Shown here: piece after piece, positions 37,153 to 45,439 of the stretch
Layout: the number at the start of each line of letters is the position of its first letter
Position numbering within the stretch: the stretch's first letter is position 1
DNA from: Lysinibacillus capsici
GTDB lineage: Bacteria; Bacillota; Bacilli; Bacillales_A; Planococcaceae
NCBI RefSeq assembly: GCF_003367505.1
Contig: NZ_PXXX01000002.1
Coordinates: forward strand, 1-64,000
Direction of reading: 5' to 3'
Length of the DNA stretch: 64,000 bases
The notes under the pieces: generated by a model
The model's database searches: none
Seen by the model: the letters and a program-made list of their open reading frames with translations, nothing else
What the model was told of the DNA's origin: nothing
Position numbers and translations under genes: made by a program

Positions 37153-37177
37153 CTACCCGAACGAAAAGATGACAAAC
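37153..37177 (-). promoter_or_regulatory. Sigma-B-type promoter of katE
   Basis: On the minus strand, GTTTGT (37177-37172) and GGGTAG (37158-37153) are 13 bp apart, close to the GTTTAA-N12-15-GGGTAT pattern of sigma-B promoters. It lies 34 bp before the katE start. Confidence 0.7.
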
Positions 37178-37223
37178 ATAAAGAAACAAATTGTTTGCTG
37201 TTTAAAAATGTATATGTTATTAT

Positions 37224-37241
37224 TATCTCGAATTAGAGATA
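37224..37241. promoter_or_regulatory. MhqR-type operator upstream of mhqR
   Basis: TATCTCGAATTAGAGATA is an inverted repeat that differs by one base from the MhqR box that I recall from B. subtilis (TATCTCGAATTCGAGATA). It lies 30 bp before the mhqR start, where it would allow autorepression. Confidence 0.8.
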
Positions 37242-37271
37242 ATTAAATTCGAAGTAAAAAGAGGGAGTCGT

Positions 37272-37706
37272 ATGAAGCAAAACAATCGTAACTTAAAAGC
37301 ATTTACGGTCTTGTTCCGAGCATATCAAACGATTCAAGATGCAACTAGAAGAGATTTACTTCAATTCGATTTAAATCAAACTGAATTTTCGGTTCTTGAA
37401 TTTTTGTATCACCATGGAGAACAACCAGTTCAAATGATTGGTAAAAAAATATTAATTGCAAGCAGTAGTATTACTTATGTGATTGATAAGCTCGAGCAAA
37501 AGGGCTATGTGTACCGTAAGGCATGTCCAAGAGATCGTCGTGTTACGTACGTATTACTAACGCTTGAGGGACAGGTTTTGATGGAGGAAATATTCCCTAA
37601 GCATGAACAGAAAATAAATGAGATATTTGAAGTATTGGAAGCCCAGGAGCTGGACAACATGATTTTATCACTTAAAAAAGTTGGCAAGAACGCCACTAAC
37701 CAATAA
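37272..37706 (+). CDS. mhqR: MarR-family quinone-responsive repressor MhqR
   Basis: A 144-residue winged-helix repressor. The recognition helix region IASSSITYVIDKLEQKGYVYRKACPRDRRVTYVLLT is the family core, and Arg and Lys of the DRR wing are kept. The length equals B. subtilis MhqR (YkvE, 145). Two matching operators flank the gene, at 37224 and 37722, so it should repress itself and the dioxygenase gene that follows until quinones, diamide or catechol appear. The single Cys (KACPRD) is at a position that could react with quinones, but this is inference. Confidence 0.9.
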   Translation: MKQNNRNLKAFTVLFRAYQTIQDATRRDLLQFDLNQTEFSVLEFLYHHGEQPVQMIGKKILIASSSITYVIDKLEQKGYVYRKACPRDRRVTYVLLTLEGQVLMEEIFPKHEQKINEIFEVLEAQELDNMILSLKKVGKNATNQ

Positions 37707-37717
37707 AAAAATTTAAA

Positions 37718-37743
37718 TATATATCTCGATATCGAGATATATA
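37718..37743. promoter_or_regulatory. MhqR-type operator between mhqR and the dioxygenase gene
   Basis: A perfect 26-bp palindrome contains the core TATCTCGATATCGAGATA, matching the operator upstream of mhqR except for the centre. It overlaps the region just before AGGAGG of the next gene. Confidence 0.85.
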
Positions 37744-37756
37744 GGAGGAGCATACT

Positions 37757-38740
37757 ATGAATCATTTAAAAGGTGTACACCATGTAACGGCTATCACAAG
37801 TAGTGCTGAAGAAAATTATAAATTCTTTACCTATGTTTTAGGAATGCGCTTAATAAAGAAAACAGTGAATCAGGATGACATTCAAACATACCATTTATTC
37901 TTTGCAGATGATAAGGGTAGTGCGGGTACAGATATGACGTTCTTTGATTTCCCTAATATCCCAAAAGGTGTACATGGTACAAATGAAATTTCAAAGACTT
38001 CTTTCCGTGTACCAACGGATGCTGCTTTAGATTATTGGATAAAGCGCTTTGACCGTTTAAATGTGAAGCATACAGGTATGAAAGAACAGTTTGGTAAAAA
38101 AACACTATCTTTCGTAGATTTTGATGATCAGCACTATCAGTTAATTTCTGATGAGCACAATACAGGTGTGGCGGCAGGTACGCCTTGGCAGAATGGCCCC
38201 ATCCCACTTGAGTATGCCATTACAGGTTTAGGACCAGTTTTTGTCCGTGTCGCTAATTTTAAATACTTTAAGGATGTTTTAGAAAAGGTAATGCTTTTTA
38301 CAGAGATTGCAGATGAAGGGGACTTCCATTTATTTGAAGTAGGCGAGGGAGGAAATGGCGCCCAGATTATTGTCGAGCACAACACAGTGTTACCCGTTGC
38401 TCGTCAAGGTTTTGGTACTGTTCACCATGCTGCCTTTCGTGTAGAGGATCGTTCGGTATTAGATGAATGGACTGCACGTTTCGAAAGTTTTGGTTTCCAC
38501 ACTTCTGGCTATGTAAATCGTCATTTCTTTGAATCATTGTATGCACGAGTAGCTCCGCAGATTTTATTTGAATTGGCTACAGATGGTCCAGGATTTATGG
38601 GCGATGAACCATATGAAACATTAGGAGAAAAACTGTCATTACCACCATTTTTAGAACCAAAACGTGAACAGATTGAAAGTCTTGTTCGTCCGATTGACAC
38701 TGTAAGAAGTTCCATTATGTTCGATAAAGAATATGAGTAA
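37757..38740 (+). CDS. mhqO: Ring-cleaving dioxygenase of the MhqO/MhqA type
   Basis: A 327-residue glyoxalase/VOC-fold dioxygenase with two tandem modules. The first module starts LKGVHHVTAITSSAEENYKFFTYVLGMRLIKKTVNQDD and carries the first His; HHAAFRVEDRSVLDEW in the second holds another, and a C-terminal Glu (ILFELATDGPGF) completes the metal triad. In B. subtilis, MhqA, MhqE and MhqO break down catechol and hydroquinone derivatives. It follows the MhqR-type operator, so it should be induced by quinones. Which of the three paralogues it represents is uncertain. Confidence 0.88.
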   Translation: MNHLKGVHHVTAITSSAEENYKFFTYVLGMRLIKKTVNQDDIQTYHLFFADDKGSAGTDMTFFDFPNIPKGVHGTNEISKTSFRVPTDAALDYWIKRFDRLNVKHTGMKEQFGKKTLSFVDFDDQHYQLISDEHNTGVAAGTPWQNGPIPLEYAITGLGPVFVRVANFKYFKDVLEKVMLFTEIADEGDFHLFEVGEGGNGAQIIVEHNTVLPVARQGFGTVHHAAFRVEDRSVLDEWTARFESFGFHTSGYVNRHFFESLYARVAPQILFELATDGPGFMGDEPYETLGEKLSLPPFLEPKREQIESLVRPIDTVRSSIMFDKEYE

Positions 38741-38748
38741 CACAATTT

Positions 38749-38781
38749 CATCCAGTTGGGAAAGCAAAGCCCCACTGGATG
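38749..38781 (+). other. Intercistronic hairpin between the dioxygenase and nitroreductase genes
   Basis: CATCCAG (38749-38755) pairs with CTGGATG (38775-38781), with a further GGG/CCC pairing inside. No T-run follows, so it is probably an RNA-processing or mild attenuation site rather than a terminator. Confidence 0.5.
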
Positions 38782-38810
38782 TATACATAACTGTATTGGG
38801 GGATAAAAAA

Positions 38811-39428
38811 ATGGAATTTTCCAAGCTGATTGATAAGCGTCGCTCTGCTAATAATTTTATCAAGGACGTTAAAATGACTGAAGAAGATATACGCCCTATT
38901 TTGGAGGATGTTAAGCTTGCCCCTTCAGCATTTAACTTACAGCATGCTAATTATATTGTTGTGCTGGATGAGGATATGAAAGAAAAGGTGAGAGAGGCAG
39001 CATATGGTCAATATAAAGTACATTCAGCTTCAGGTGTAATTCTTGTACTAGGTGACAAGGAAGCATATAAAAATACTGCTGAGTTAAGTCAGGGCATGGT
39101 GGATTTAGGCATAATTACAGCGGGTGAACTAGAGGATATTGTAGCAGAGAATACAAGATTTTATGAGGATCGCGGTGAAGGATTCATGAAAGATGAAGCC
39201 ATTCGTAATGCTTCTCTGTCTGCAATGTTATTCATGCTAGCTGCGAAAAATCGTGGTTGGGACACTTGCCCAATGATTGGCTTTGATAATCAGAAAATGC
39301 GTGAGCTTTTCAATGTGCCAGAAACACATGAAATAGCCTTAATGATTACTATTGGGAAAGAAAAAGAAAGCAGTCGTCGATTACGTGGGTATCGCAAGCC
39401 AGTTGAAGAATTTGCCATTTATTATTGA
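38811..39428 (+). CDS. mhqN: Nitroreductase-family flavoprotein, MhqN-like
   Basis: A 205-residue FMN-dependent nitro/quinone reductase. The N-terminal FMN-binding RRSANNF, the PSAFNLQHANYIVV segment and the C-terminal TIGKEKESSRRLRGYRKP fit the nitroreductase fold. In B. subtilis, mhqN (206 residues) is the first gene of the mhqNOP operon controlled by MhqR. I start at ATG 38811, behind GGGGG; the 26-residue upstream extension to 38733 runs over the intercistronic hairpin. It lies 70 bp after the dioxygenase gene and before the FMN reductase. Confidence 0.87.
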   Translation: MEFSKLIDKRRSANNFIKDVKMTEEDIRPILEDVKLAPSAFNLQHANYIVVLDEDMKEKVREAAYGQYKVHSASGVILVLGDKEAYKNTAELSQGMVDLGIITAGELEDIVAENTRFYEDRGEGFMKDEAIRNASLSAMLFMLAAKNRGWDTCPMIGFDNQKMRELFNVPETHEIALMITIGKEKESSRRLRGYRKPVEEFAIYY

Positions 39429-39491
39429 AATGGTATAAAATACAATAGCTATACAAATACTATGAATAATGTACATTTAGGAGGAAACATC

Positions 39492-40034
39492 ATGAAAGTA
39501 GTAGCAATCGTAGGTAGTATCCGTAAAGAATCTTATAATATGCAATTAGCTCAATTTATTCAAAAACGTTATACAGAAAAGTTAGATCTTGAAGTATTAA
39601 GCTTAAAGGACCTACCAATGTATAATCAAGATATTGAAAATGAGGCTCCACAAGCAGTTCTTGATTTTAAAGCAAAAGTAAAAGCTGCAGACGCTGTACT
39701 TTGGGTTACACCTGAATATAATGGTACAGTTCCTGGGGTTATGGTAAATGCTATTGATTGGCTATCTCGTGTAGATAAAGTAATGATTGGCAAACCATCT
39801 ATCATTATGGGTGCATCAATGGGGAACTTAGGTACTGTAAAAGCACAATTACATTTACGTGATATTTTATTCTCTCCAGGCATTAACTCACCATTACTTA
39901 GCGGTAATGACGTTTATATTGGTGCTGTTCACACTAAATTTGATGAAGAAGGCAATTTAACTGATGAAGGTACAGTGAAATTCCTTGACGTAGTTATTGA
40001 TAATTTCTTAAGTTGGGCAAAAAAATACGTTTAA
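39492..40034 (+). CDS. NAD(P)H-dependent FMN reductase/azoreductase
   Basis: A 180-residue flavodoxin-like reductase. The FMN-binding loop VGSIRKESYNMQLA and the PEYNGTVPGVMVNAIDW motif are those of the YhdA/AzoR-like group (about 175 residues). It would reduce azo dyes and quinones and protect against electrophiles. ATG 39492 is 6 nt after AGGAGG. It has a TATAAAAT stretch upstream and may be transcribed both with and without the mhqN gene. No third MhqR box was found in front of it. Confidence 0.85.
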   Translation: MKVVAIVGSIRKESYNMQLAQFIQKRYTEKLDLEVLSLKDLPMYNQDIENEAPQAVLDFKAKVKAADAVLWVTPEYNGTVPGVMVNAIDWLSRVDKVMIGKPSIIMGASMGNLGTVKAQLHLRDILFSPGINSPLLSGNDVYIGAVHTKFDEEGNLTDEGTVKFLDVVIDNFLSWAKKYV

Positions 40035-40040
40035 TTAAAA

Positions 40041-40077
40041 TATAACCCATAAGTATACAATATACTTATGGGTTATA
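40041..40077 (+). terminator. Perfect 17-bp hairpin after the azoreductase gene
   Basis: TATAACCCATAAGTATA, loop CAA, and the exact complement form a very stable stem with a weak T-tail (TTG). Part of it (CCCATA...TATGGG) is repeated at 40402. It can end transcription, but its duplication hints at a repeat-element role. Confidence 0.7.
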
Positions 40078-40132
40078 TTGTTGAAAAAAAGAGGATGTCA
40101 CTAGCAAAAAAAGCTCTTTTGTTAAGGCGAAT

Positions 40133-40227
40133 GGTTGATTTCGGTTCCGCTAGCGTCCGATGCCGCTTCCCTCAATTCCGTTCGCTCTAGGGTCTACTCT
40201 GTGACGCTAGCTCCTCTCCCATCAACC
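40133..40227. repeat. Imperfect palindromic repeat element, about 95 bp
   Basis: The element begins GGTTGAT and ends ATCAACC; inside lie the complementary GCTAGCGTC (40149-40157) and GACGCTAGC (40203-40211), so the whole folds into a long cruciform-like arm. It is more GC-rich than the spacer around it and has no ORF. Its layout is that of dispersed intergenic repeats (REP/MITE-like) in Bacillales. Confidence 0.6.
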
Positions 40228-40401
40228 ATACATCAAGAGATTATTTTTCATACAGCAGTAACGGATAAAATAGCCCATTAGAGAAAGGATAGGCACTTGG
40301 AGAAGTGATTAGTTACCCATAAAATCTTTGCTAAGATGGTAATTCTTGTGAAGCGGCAAGCCTTTTTCATACAAATTCTAATGAATGTTCAATACTATGA
40401 C

Positions 40402-40436
40402 CCATAGGTATACAATATACTTATGGGCATTTTTTG
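40402..40436 (+). repeat. Second copy of the CCCATA-CAA-TATGGG hairpin, with T-tail
   Basis: CCCATAGGTATA-CAA-TATACTTATGGG (one G-T pair) repeats most of the hairpin at 40041 and is followed by TTTTTTG, giving a complete terminator. The two copies are about 360 bp apart and flank the palindromic element. Confidence 0.7.
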
Positions 40437-40516
40437 TTTGGAAAGATGCTACTTCTGCATGAAATCTTCACACTTTCAAGATATACTTTTAAGAAATTCT
40501 AAAATGGTGGTTACGG

Positions 40517-41911
40517 ATGAGAAAATTATCATTAAAGCTGGGCATTATCTTCTTCATCACATTGTTTTGTATTGAAACCTTTATGATGTTTTTTTTGCAT
40601 GTTTCCCTGACGAATTCTAGAGTGGAAGAGGAACTAGAGCGTTTACAAGCGAGAGGAAATTCACATCGTACTATATTAGAACAGAACTTCAATAATGAAA
40701 CACTAGCACATGTCGTTCTTATGGAATCAGAAGCAAGTACAGATGTCGTGGTGACTGACCATTTCGGGACAATCCTTGCATCCTCACAGCCACATCAAGA
40801 AATCAGTGATCTGATTCGTGAAATAGAGGGGGAAATACCTTATGAAGGAAGGGTTTTACAAGACAATTGGCAAGAAGTTAAAGCAATTGCGACTATAAGC
40901 CCTATTCAAAATCAGCAAGGAACGATTGGCTATGTATTTATGTTTCAAAATACCGATTCCATCCATGCATTAATGAAACGGCTGAATAAGCATTTTCTCA
41001 TCGTGGGTATTGTATCTGGTCTAGTCAGTATTGCAGTCATTGTTGTTCTATCTCGTAAGCTGGCTAAGCCACTTATTCAAATGAAAGAGGCTACATTGAA
41101 AATGAGTAAGGGTGATTTTACAGTTGCTCTTTCTACGAATGGAAAAGATGAGCTTGGGGATTTATCAAATGCTATCCAGCTTTTATCCAATGATTTAAAT
41201 CATCTAAGGCAAGAGCGTAAGGAGTTTTTATCGAGTATTGCACATGAGCTTCGTACACCGCTAACTTTTATTAAAGGCTATACAGACATTCTTGCTAAAC
41301 GGGATTTAACAGGGCAAGATCGTCAAAAGTATTTAGCTATTATAATAGAAGAAACAAATAGACTTTCTAGATTAATCAAAGATTTATTTGATTTAGCGAA
41401 AATGGATGAAAACTCATTTGTAATTGAAAAACATTGCTTACATTTAGAGCCGTTTTTTACAAGCATTGAAGAAAAATTAAGTCCCGCTTTTCAAGATAAA
41501 GGTATCTATTTAGTTGTACGTTGTGATAATGGCTTAACACTATGTGCAGATGAAGCAAGACTTGAGCAAATTCTGATTAATCTATTAAATAATGCATTAA
41601 TCTATTGTGCACCAGGAGATATGACTACAGTCACTGTAAAACAAGACAGTGGAATTTTAAGCATCATCGTTGAAGACACAGGGAAAGGAATTCCAAAGAA
41701 GGATTTACCGTATATTTTTGATCGGTTTTATCGAGTGGAAAAATCACGTAGTCGTGCTTTAGGTGGATCTGGACTTGGGCTTGCTATTGTCAAGGAGCTT
41801 GTACAAGCACATGGGGGAGAAATAAAGGTTAGAAGTGAAATAAATAAAGGGACTACTTTTGAATTATCATTTAAAGGAGTAGAAACGAATGAAAACGATT
41901 TTATGCATTGA
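40517..41911 (+). CDS. Membrane sensor histidine kinase
   Basis: A 464-residue HK with an N-terminal TM helix (about 8-30), an extracellular sensor of about 120 residues, a second TM helix near 150-175, a HAMP domain, and the kinase core. The H-box SSIAHELRTPLTFIKGYTDIL supplies the phosphorylated His; the G-box is GGSGLGLAIVKELVQAHGG. The response-regulator gene overlaps it by 23 bp, so the kinase gene comes first, which is less usual than regulator-first. A weak GGTGG precedes the ATG. The stimulus is unknown. Confidence 0.9.
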   Translation: MRKLSLKLGIIFFITLFCIETFMMFFLHVSLTNSRVEEELERLQARGNSHRTILEQNFNNETLAHVVLMESEASTDVVVTDHFGTILASSQPHQEISDLIREIEGEIPYEGRVLQDNWQEVKAIATISPIQNQQGTIGYVFMFQNTDSIHALMKRLNKHFLIVGIVSGLVSIAVIVVLSRKLAKPLIQMKEATLKMSKGDFTVALSTNGKDELGDLSNAIQLLSNDLNHLRQERKEFLSSIAHELRTPLTFIKGYTDILAKRDLTGQDRQKYLAIIIEETNRLSRLIKDLFDLAKMDENSFVIEKHCLHLEPFFTSIEEKLSPAFQDKGIYLVVRCDNGLTLCADEARLEQILINLLNNALIYCAPGDMTTVTVKQDSGILSIIVEDTGKGIPKKDLPYIFDRFYRVEKSRSRALGGSGLGLAIVKELVQAHGGEIKVRSEINKGTTFELSFKGVETNENDFMH

Positions 41912-42590
41912 TGATGAACCAAGAATGTTAGATTTATTAACCCTTTATTTGGAACCACTATTTAATTGTAGAGCAATGTCTTCTATACAAGAGGCATTGG
42001 ATTTTTTAGAAGAAGAGCATGTGGATTTAGTTCTTTTGGATATTATGATGCCAGAGATGGATGGGTGGCAGGTTTGCCAGGAAATTAGGAAGTTTTGGGA
42101 TGTTCCTATCATTATGCTTACTGCAAAAGGAGAACACGCTGATATTGTAAAAGGTTTAAATCTTGGTGCTGATGACTACGTTTTAAAGCCTTTTGATGAG
42201 GAAGAATTGTTAGCACGCATACATGCTGTATTAAGAAGAACGATATCTGAAGAAAAAGTGATTAACTTTGAAGGGCTTTGTTTAGATAGAGAGTCCTTTG
42301 AAGTATATTTTCAACATAAGGCAATTCCATTAACACCAAAGGAATTTGCCATGCTCGCCCTATTTTTAGATTATCAAAATAGAGCATTTTCTAGAGAACA
42401 CCTTATACATGCCGTTTGGGGATATGATGTAACGATTGAAGATCGTACCATTGATTCACATGTACGTAATTTACGAGAAAAATTAAGAAAAAGTGGTTTT
42501 CCGGCGGATGATTACTTGCAAACCGTTTGGGGCATCGGCTATAAATGGCATAAGTCTGCAAAGAGAAAGCAAATGGAACATAAAAGCTAG
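41889..42590 (+). CDS. OmpR/PhoB-family response regulator
   Basis: A 233-residue regulator with a receiver domain (LCIDDEPRMLDLL, phospho-acceptor Asp in VLLDIMMPEMDGW, Lys in DDYVLKPFDEEE) and a C-terminal winged-helix domain (LTPKEFAMLALFL, EDRTIDSHVRNLREKL). It overlaps the kinase gene, so the two form one system. The YdhK-like gene is convergent with it, with a terminator between. The regulated genes cannot be read from this window. Confidence 0.92.
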   Translation: MKTILCIDDEPRMLDLLTLYLEPLFNCRAMSSIQEALDFLEEEHVDLVLLDIMMPEMDGWQVCQEIRKFWDVPIIMLTAKGEHADIVKGLNLGADDYVLKPFDEEELLARIHAVLRRTISEEKVINFEGLCLDRESFEVYFQHKAIPLTPKEFAMLALFLDYQNRAFSREHLIHAVWGYDVTIEDRTIDSHVRNLREKLRKSGFPADDYLQTVWGIGYKWHKSAKRKQMEHKS

Positions 42591-42595
42591 AAATT

Positions 42596-42629
42596 AACCT
42601 CTACCAGAATTGAAGGTAGAGGTTATTTC
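42596..42629. terminator. Terminator between the two-component genes and the YdhK-like gene
   Basis: The stem AACCTCTACC/GGTAGAGGTT with a short loop lies between two convergent genes. The T-tail is modest (ATTTCT). Confidence 0.65.
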
Positions 42630-42631
42630 TA

Positions 42632-43201
42632 TTATTTTGGACTAAGCTCTTCTTCTGTTACCCATTTATGATTTGTTACAGCTTCACCACTTGTAGTGGC
42701 AGTATAATCAACCATATATACAGTTGTTTGCACAGCCTCGTCAATAAGGACAGTCGCATTTTCCATACCTTCCATATGTGTTGCGTCCGTTTTTACTTCT
42801 GTTCCAGGAGCCAGTTGTGCTTCTTGTGGGTCAATTAATTCTTCATGAATTACCCACTTATGCTTTTCTATTCGCTTTCCACCAGTTGTAGGCTCATAGG
42901 AAATAACATAGGCAGTTGTAGTATAGGCACCTACTATTGTTGCTTCGGCCCCTTTCATACCTTCCATATGTCCATCTGTAATAATGGCTGTGCTTCCTAT
43001 AGGAAATTTCGGATTTTCAGCTTTTTTTAACGTTACTGGTACTTCGCCAGAACTTGAATGGTTCATTGTAGAATGATCCATTTCTTCAGCAGCTTCATTA
43101 GAAGTGGACGCAGGTTTTGTTTGATCCTCTGTACAAGCCGATAAACTAATTAGAGCGACTACTGATAATAGTCCGACTGACCATCTTTTATTGAATTTCA
43201 T
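42632..43201 (-). CDS. ydhK: YdhK-like lipoprotein with two DUF1541 domains
   Basis: A 189-residue lipoprotein: the signal ends in LSAC, then a His/Met-rich linker (EMDHSTMNHSSS) that could bind copper, then two DUF1541 repeats (GSTAIITDGHMEGMKGA and GTEVKTDATHMEGMENA), each ending in HKWV. B. subtilis YdhK has the same two-domain form (205 residues). Its function is unknown. The His-Met-rich part and the HMEGM motif in both repeats suggest metal contact, but this is inference. Confidence 0.85.
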   Translation of the reverse strand: MKFNKRWSVGLLSVVALISLSACTEDQTKPASTSNEAAEEMDHSTMNHSSSGEVPVTLKKAENPKFPIGSTAIITDGHMEGMKGAEATIVGAYTTTAYVISYEPTTGGKRIEKHKWVIHEELIDPQEAQLAPGTEVKTDATHMEGMENATVLIDEAVQTTVYMVDYTATTSGEAVTNHKWVTEEELSPK

Positions 43202-43304
43202 ATGATATCCTCCTCACTATGTGCTCCTAATGTAGCAAATAAATGTGCAGAAACGATGGATATAACCTATGAAAAACATTTCTTTAGTCTGGCGGGGAGA
43301 TATG

Positions 43305-43901
43305 CTATTGAATAGGCATGATCTTCAATGTTTTTTGTAATCTATGGGCGAAGATACCAGCAAAAATAGCTAAAATAATATCTTTTGGTAGTGGAGGAAT
43401 CATCCAAAGCCAAGCGAGCTTATATGAAAAATTCTCTGGCGCACTTGCCCATAGCTTATAGGCAAAAAACATCCAATTTGTTCCTATCAAATAATTTATA
43501 GCCGTTGCTACCAAAGCAGCTACGATAAAACTTTTCTTTGTTCTGCTTCGTTCTACAATTAACCCCGCAACAAATGCCGCAAATATAAATGTAATAATAA
43601 ACCCAAAGGTAGGGCTTAAAATTTGGCCAATTCCACCACCGAAACGAGCAAAGACAGGAGCTCCTGCCAATCCTACGCACATATAAATTGTGCAGGCGAG
43701 CGCACCTTTTCTACTACCAAGAATAAGCCCTGCTAAAATTGCAAAGAAGGTTTGAAGCGTAATGGGTACACCACCAACTACCATAAAAGGTGCAAAGGAA
43801 GTGATATTAGCACCCACCATCATTAACGTTGTAAATAATCCAATGTAGGTAATGTCAACAGTTCTTAACTTATGGTGACTATGTTGTGTAACAGTTGCCA
43901 T
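43305..43901 (-). CDS. bioY: Biotin transporter substrate-capturing protein BioY
   Basis: A 198-residue integral membrane S-component with about six helices and the family motif GGVPITLQTFFAILAGLILGSRKGALA. It imports biotin with an ECF energy module (EcfA/EcfT) that must be encoded elsewhere. A BirA-type operator lies about 55 bp upstream. There is no BioMN next to it. The tail (KTLKIMPIQ) is normal for the family. Confidence 0.92.
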   Translation of the reverse strand: MATVTQHSHHKLRTVDITYIGLFTTLMMVGANITSFAPFMVVGGVPITLQTFFAILAGLILGSRKGALACTIYMCVGLAGAPVFARFGGGIGQILSPTFGFIITFIFAAFVAGLIVERSRTKKSFIVAALVATAINYLIGTNWMFFAYKLWASAPENFSYKLAWLWMIPPLPKDIILAIFAGIFAHRLQKTLKIMPIQ

Positions 43902-43956
43902 GATTTCACCTCGTTTTATAAGTTATTACTGCTAGTGTAAAAAACGAATGTATTTG

Positions 43957-43986
43957 TGTCAACCTTATTATTTATATAAGTTAACT
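43957..43986. promoter_or_regulatory. BirA-like biotin operator
   Basis: TGTCAACC-N14-AGTTAACT is close to the Bacillales BirA operator (TGTTAACY-N14/15-RGTTAACA). Located before bioY, it would switch off import when biotin is plentiful. Confidence 0.7.
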
Positions 43987-44071
43987 CAATTGCTGAATTA
44001 AATTGAAGTAGACTATCTATCTATAAAAATGTATGATAGAACCGTCACAATTTTATAACTTCAAATACTAT

Positions 44072-44232
44072 TGGTGTGACATTTTGAATGTCACTTAAAA
44101 GGGAAGTCGGTGGAAGTCCGACGCTGTCCCGCAACTGTAACGAGGAATCCTATAATATGATTTGCCACTGTTTAAGAATGGGAAGGCAATTATAGGATAG
44201 TGAATCGAAGCCAGGAGACCTGCCATTTAGTA
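44072..44232 (+). ncRNA. Cobalamin riboswitch aptamer
   Basis: The conserved core is clear: GGGAAGTCGGTG, GTCCGACGCTGTCCCGCAACTGTAA, GCCACTG, GGGAAGGC and GAAGCCAGGAGACCTGCC follow in the right order, here split over 44101-44232. It precedes a transport operon and is followed by a terminator, so bound adenosylcobalamin should end transcription. Confidence 0.95.
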
Positions 44233-44305
44233 ATACCTGTAATGCCCACGAGGATGCAAGCAATTACGGACAATAGCTGGATATTTTTCTGACTTTGTTT
44301 AATCT

Positions 44306-44348
44306 TGGGTATTTCTATGCGCATTTTCGCATGGGATACCTTTTTTTA
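44306..44348 (+). terminator. Expression-platform terminator of the cobalamin riboswitch
   Basis: GGTATTTCTATGCG pairs with CGCATGGGATACC (one mismatch and G-T pairs), followed by a run of seven Ts, about 40 bp before btuC. Confidence 0.85.
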
Positions 44349-44387
44349 TTGCTTCATTCATCAATATTCAGTAGGAGTTTAAAACAG

Positions 44388-45434
44388 ATGAATAAAAAAT
44401 TTATGTTATTTTCCTTCGTACTTTTCATGGTATTAATTGTTTCAATGACCTTTGCTGTAATGGTTGGCTCAGTTTCAGTTACACCGTTATATGTATGGAA
44501 AGTTATTCTTTCTAAAATTCCTTTTATACAAAATTCGATCGAGCAAGATTGGAGTCGCTCTCAGGAAATCATCATCTGGCAAATAAGAGCACCTCGTGTT
44601 TTGCTAGCTGCGATAGTAGGAGCGGGGTTAGCTATTGCAGGGGCAGCCATTCAGGCACTAGTACGTAATTCTATTGCAGACCCGTATATTCTAGGGATTT
44701 CTTCAGGGGCAGCTGTCGGAGCTACTTCTGTGATTATTTTAGGAGCCTTTTCATTTTTAGGTATTTACGCTCTTTCAGTATCCGCATTCCTTGGTTCATT
44801 ACTTGCCATTGCACTTGTCTTTTTCTTATCACGTGTTGGGGGACGTGTCTCTATTTTCCGCTTGCTATTGGCAGGCATGGCTGTGTCCTTTATCTTAACG
44901 GCTATCTCTAACTTTATTTTAATGATGTCAAAGCAAGAAGGGGCCTTAAAGGCTGTTATGTTTTGGATGCTAGGTAGTTTAGCTGGAGCCAAATGGAATA
45001 ATATTGTGATTCCAGCTTTCGTATTCTTGGTTGTATTTGGGCTACTGTGGCTACACTATCGCAATTTAAATTTATTATTACTAGGAGAAGAGGCGGCAGT
45101 GACATTAGGCGTTAATCTTCAGCAATTCCGTATTCAGTTAATACTACTAGTATCTCTATTAACAGGTGTGCTTGTCGCAGTTAGTGGTTCTATAGGATTT
45201 GTGGGATTGATTATTCCCCATATTGTGCGTTTAATTGTGGGCTCAAACTATAAATACGTAATACCTATCAGTGCTTTAATAGGTGGAATATTCTTAGTAT
45301 GGGCAGATGCCTTTGCTCGAATTATTATTGCTCCTCAGGAAATGCCAATTGGTATTATTACGGCTTTTTGTGGAGGACCATTTTTCATTTGGCTTCTCCG
45401 TCGTAACAACTATTCTTTCGGTGAAGGAGATTAA
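44388..45434 (+). CDS. btuC: BtuC-type cobalamin ABC transporter permease
   Basis: A 348-residue FecCD-family permease under the cobalamin riboswitch. Signatures: RAPRVLLAAIVGAGLAIAG, QALVRNSIADPYILGISSGA and GFVGLIIPHIVRLIVG, with about nine helices. I start at ATG 44388, 10 nt after TAGGAG; a longer frame from 44295 begins inside the riboswitch terminator and is not a gene start. It pairs with the ATPase at 45440. No BtuF-type binding protein follows, so it must use one encoded elsewhere or share the one at 14824. Confidence 0.92.
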   Translation: MNKKFMLFSFVLFMVLIVSMTFAVMVGSVSVTPLYVWKVILSKIPFIQNSIEQDWSRSQEIIIWQIRAPRVLLAAIVGAGLAIAGAAIQALVRNSIADPYILGISSGAAVGATSVIILGAFSFLGIYALSVSAFLGSLLAIALVFFLSRVGGRVSIFRLLLAGMAVSFILTAISNFILMMSKQEGALKAVMFWMLGSLAGAKWNNIVIPAFVFLVVFGLLWLHYRNLNLLLLGEEAAVTLGVNLQQFRIQLILLVSLLTGVLVAVSGSIGFVGLIIPHIVRLIVGSNYKYVIPISALIGGIFLVWADAFARIIIAPQEMPIGIITAFCGGPFFIWLLRRNNYSFGEGD

Positions 45435-45439
45435 CTTCC

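Noticed and set aside
44295..44387. N-terminal extension of BtuC starting at 44295
   Set aside because: It begins inside the cobalamin riboswitch terminator, and a TAGGAG site precedes ATG 44388.
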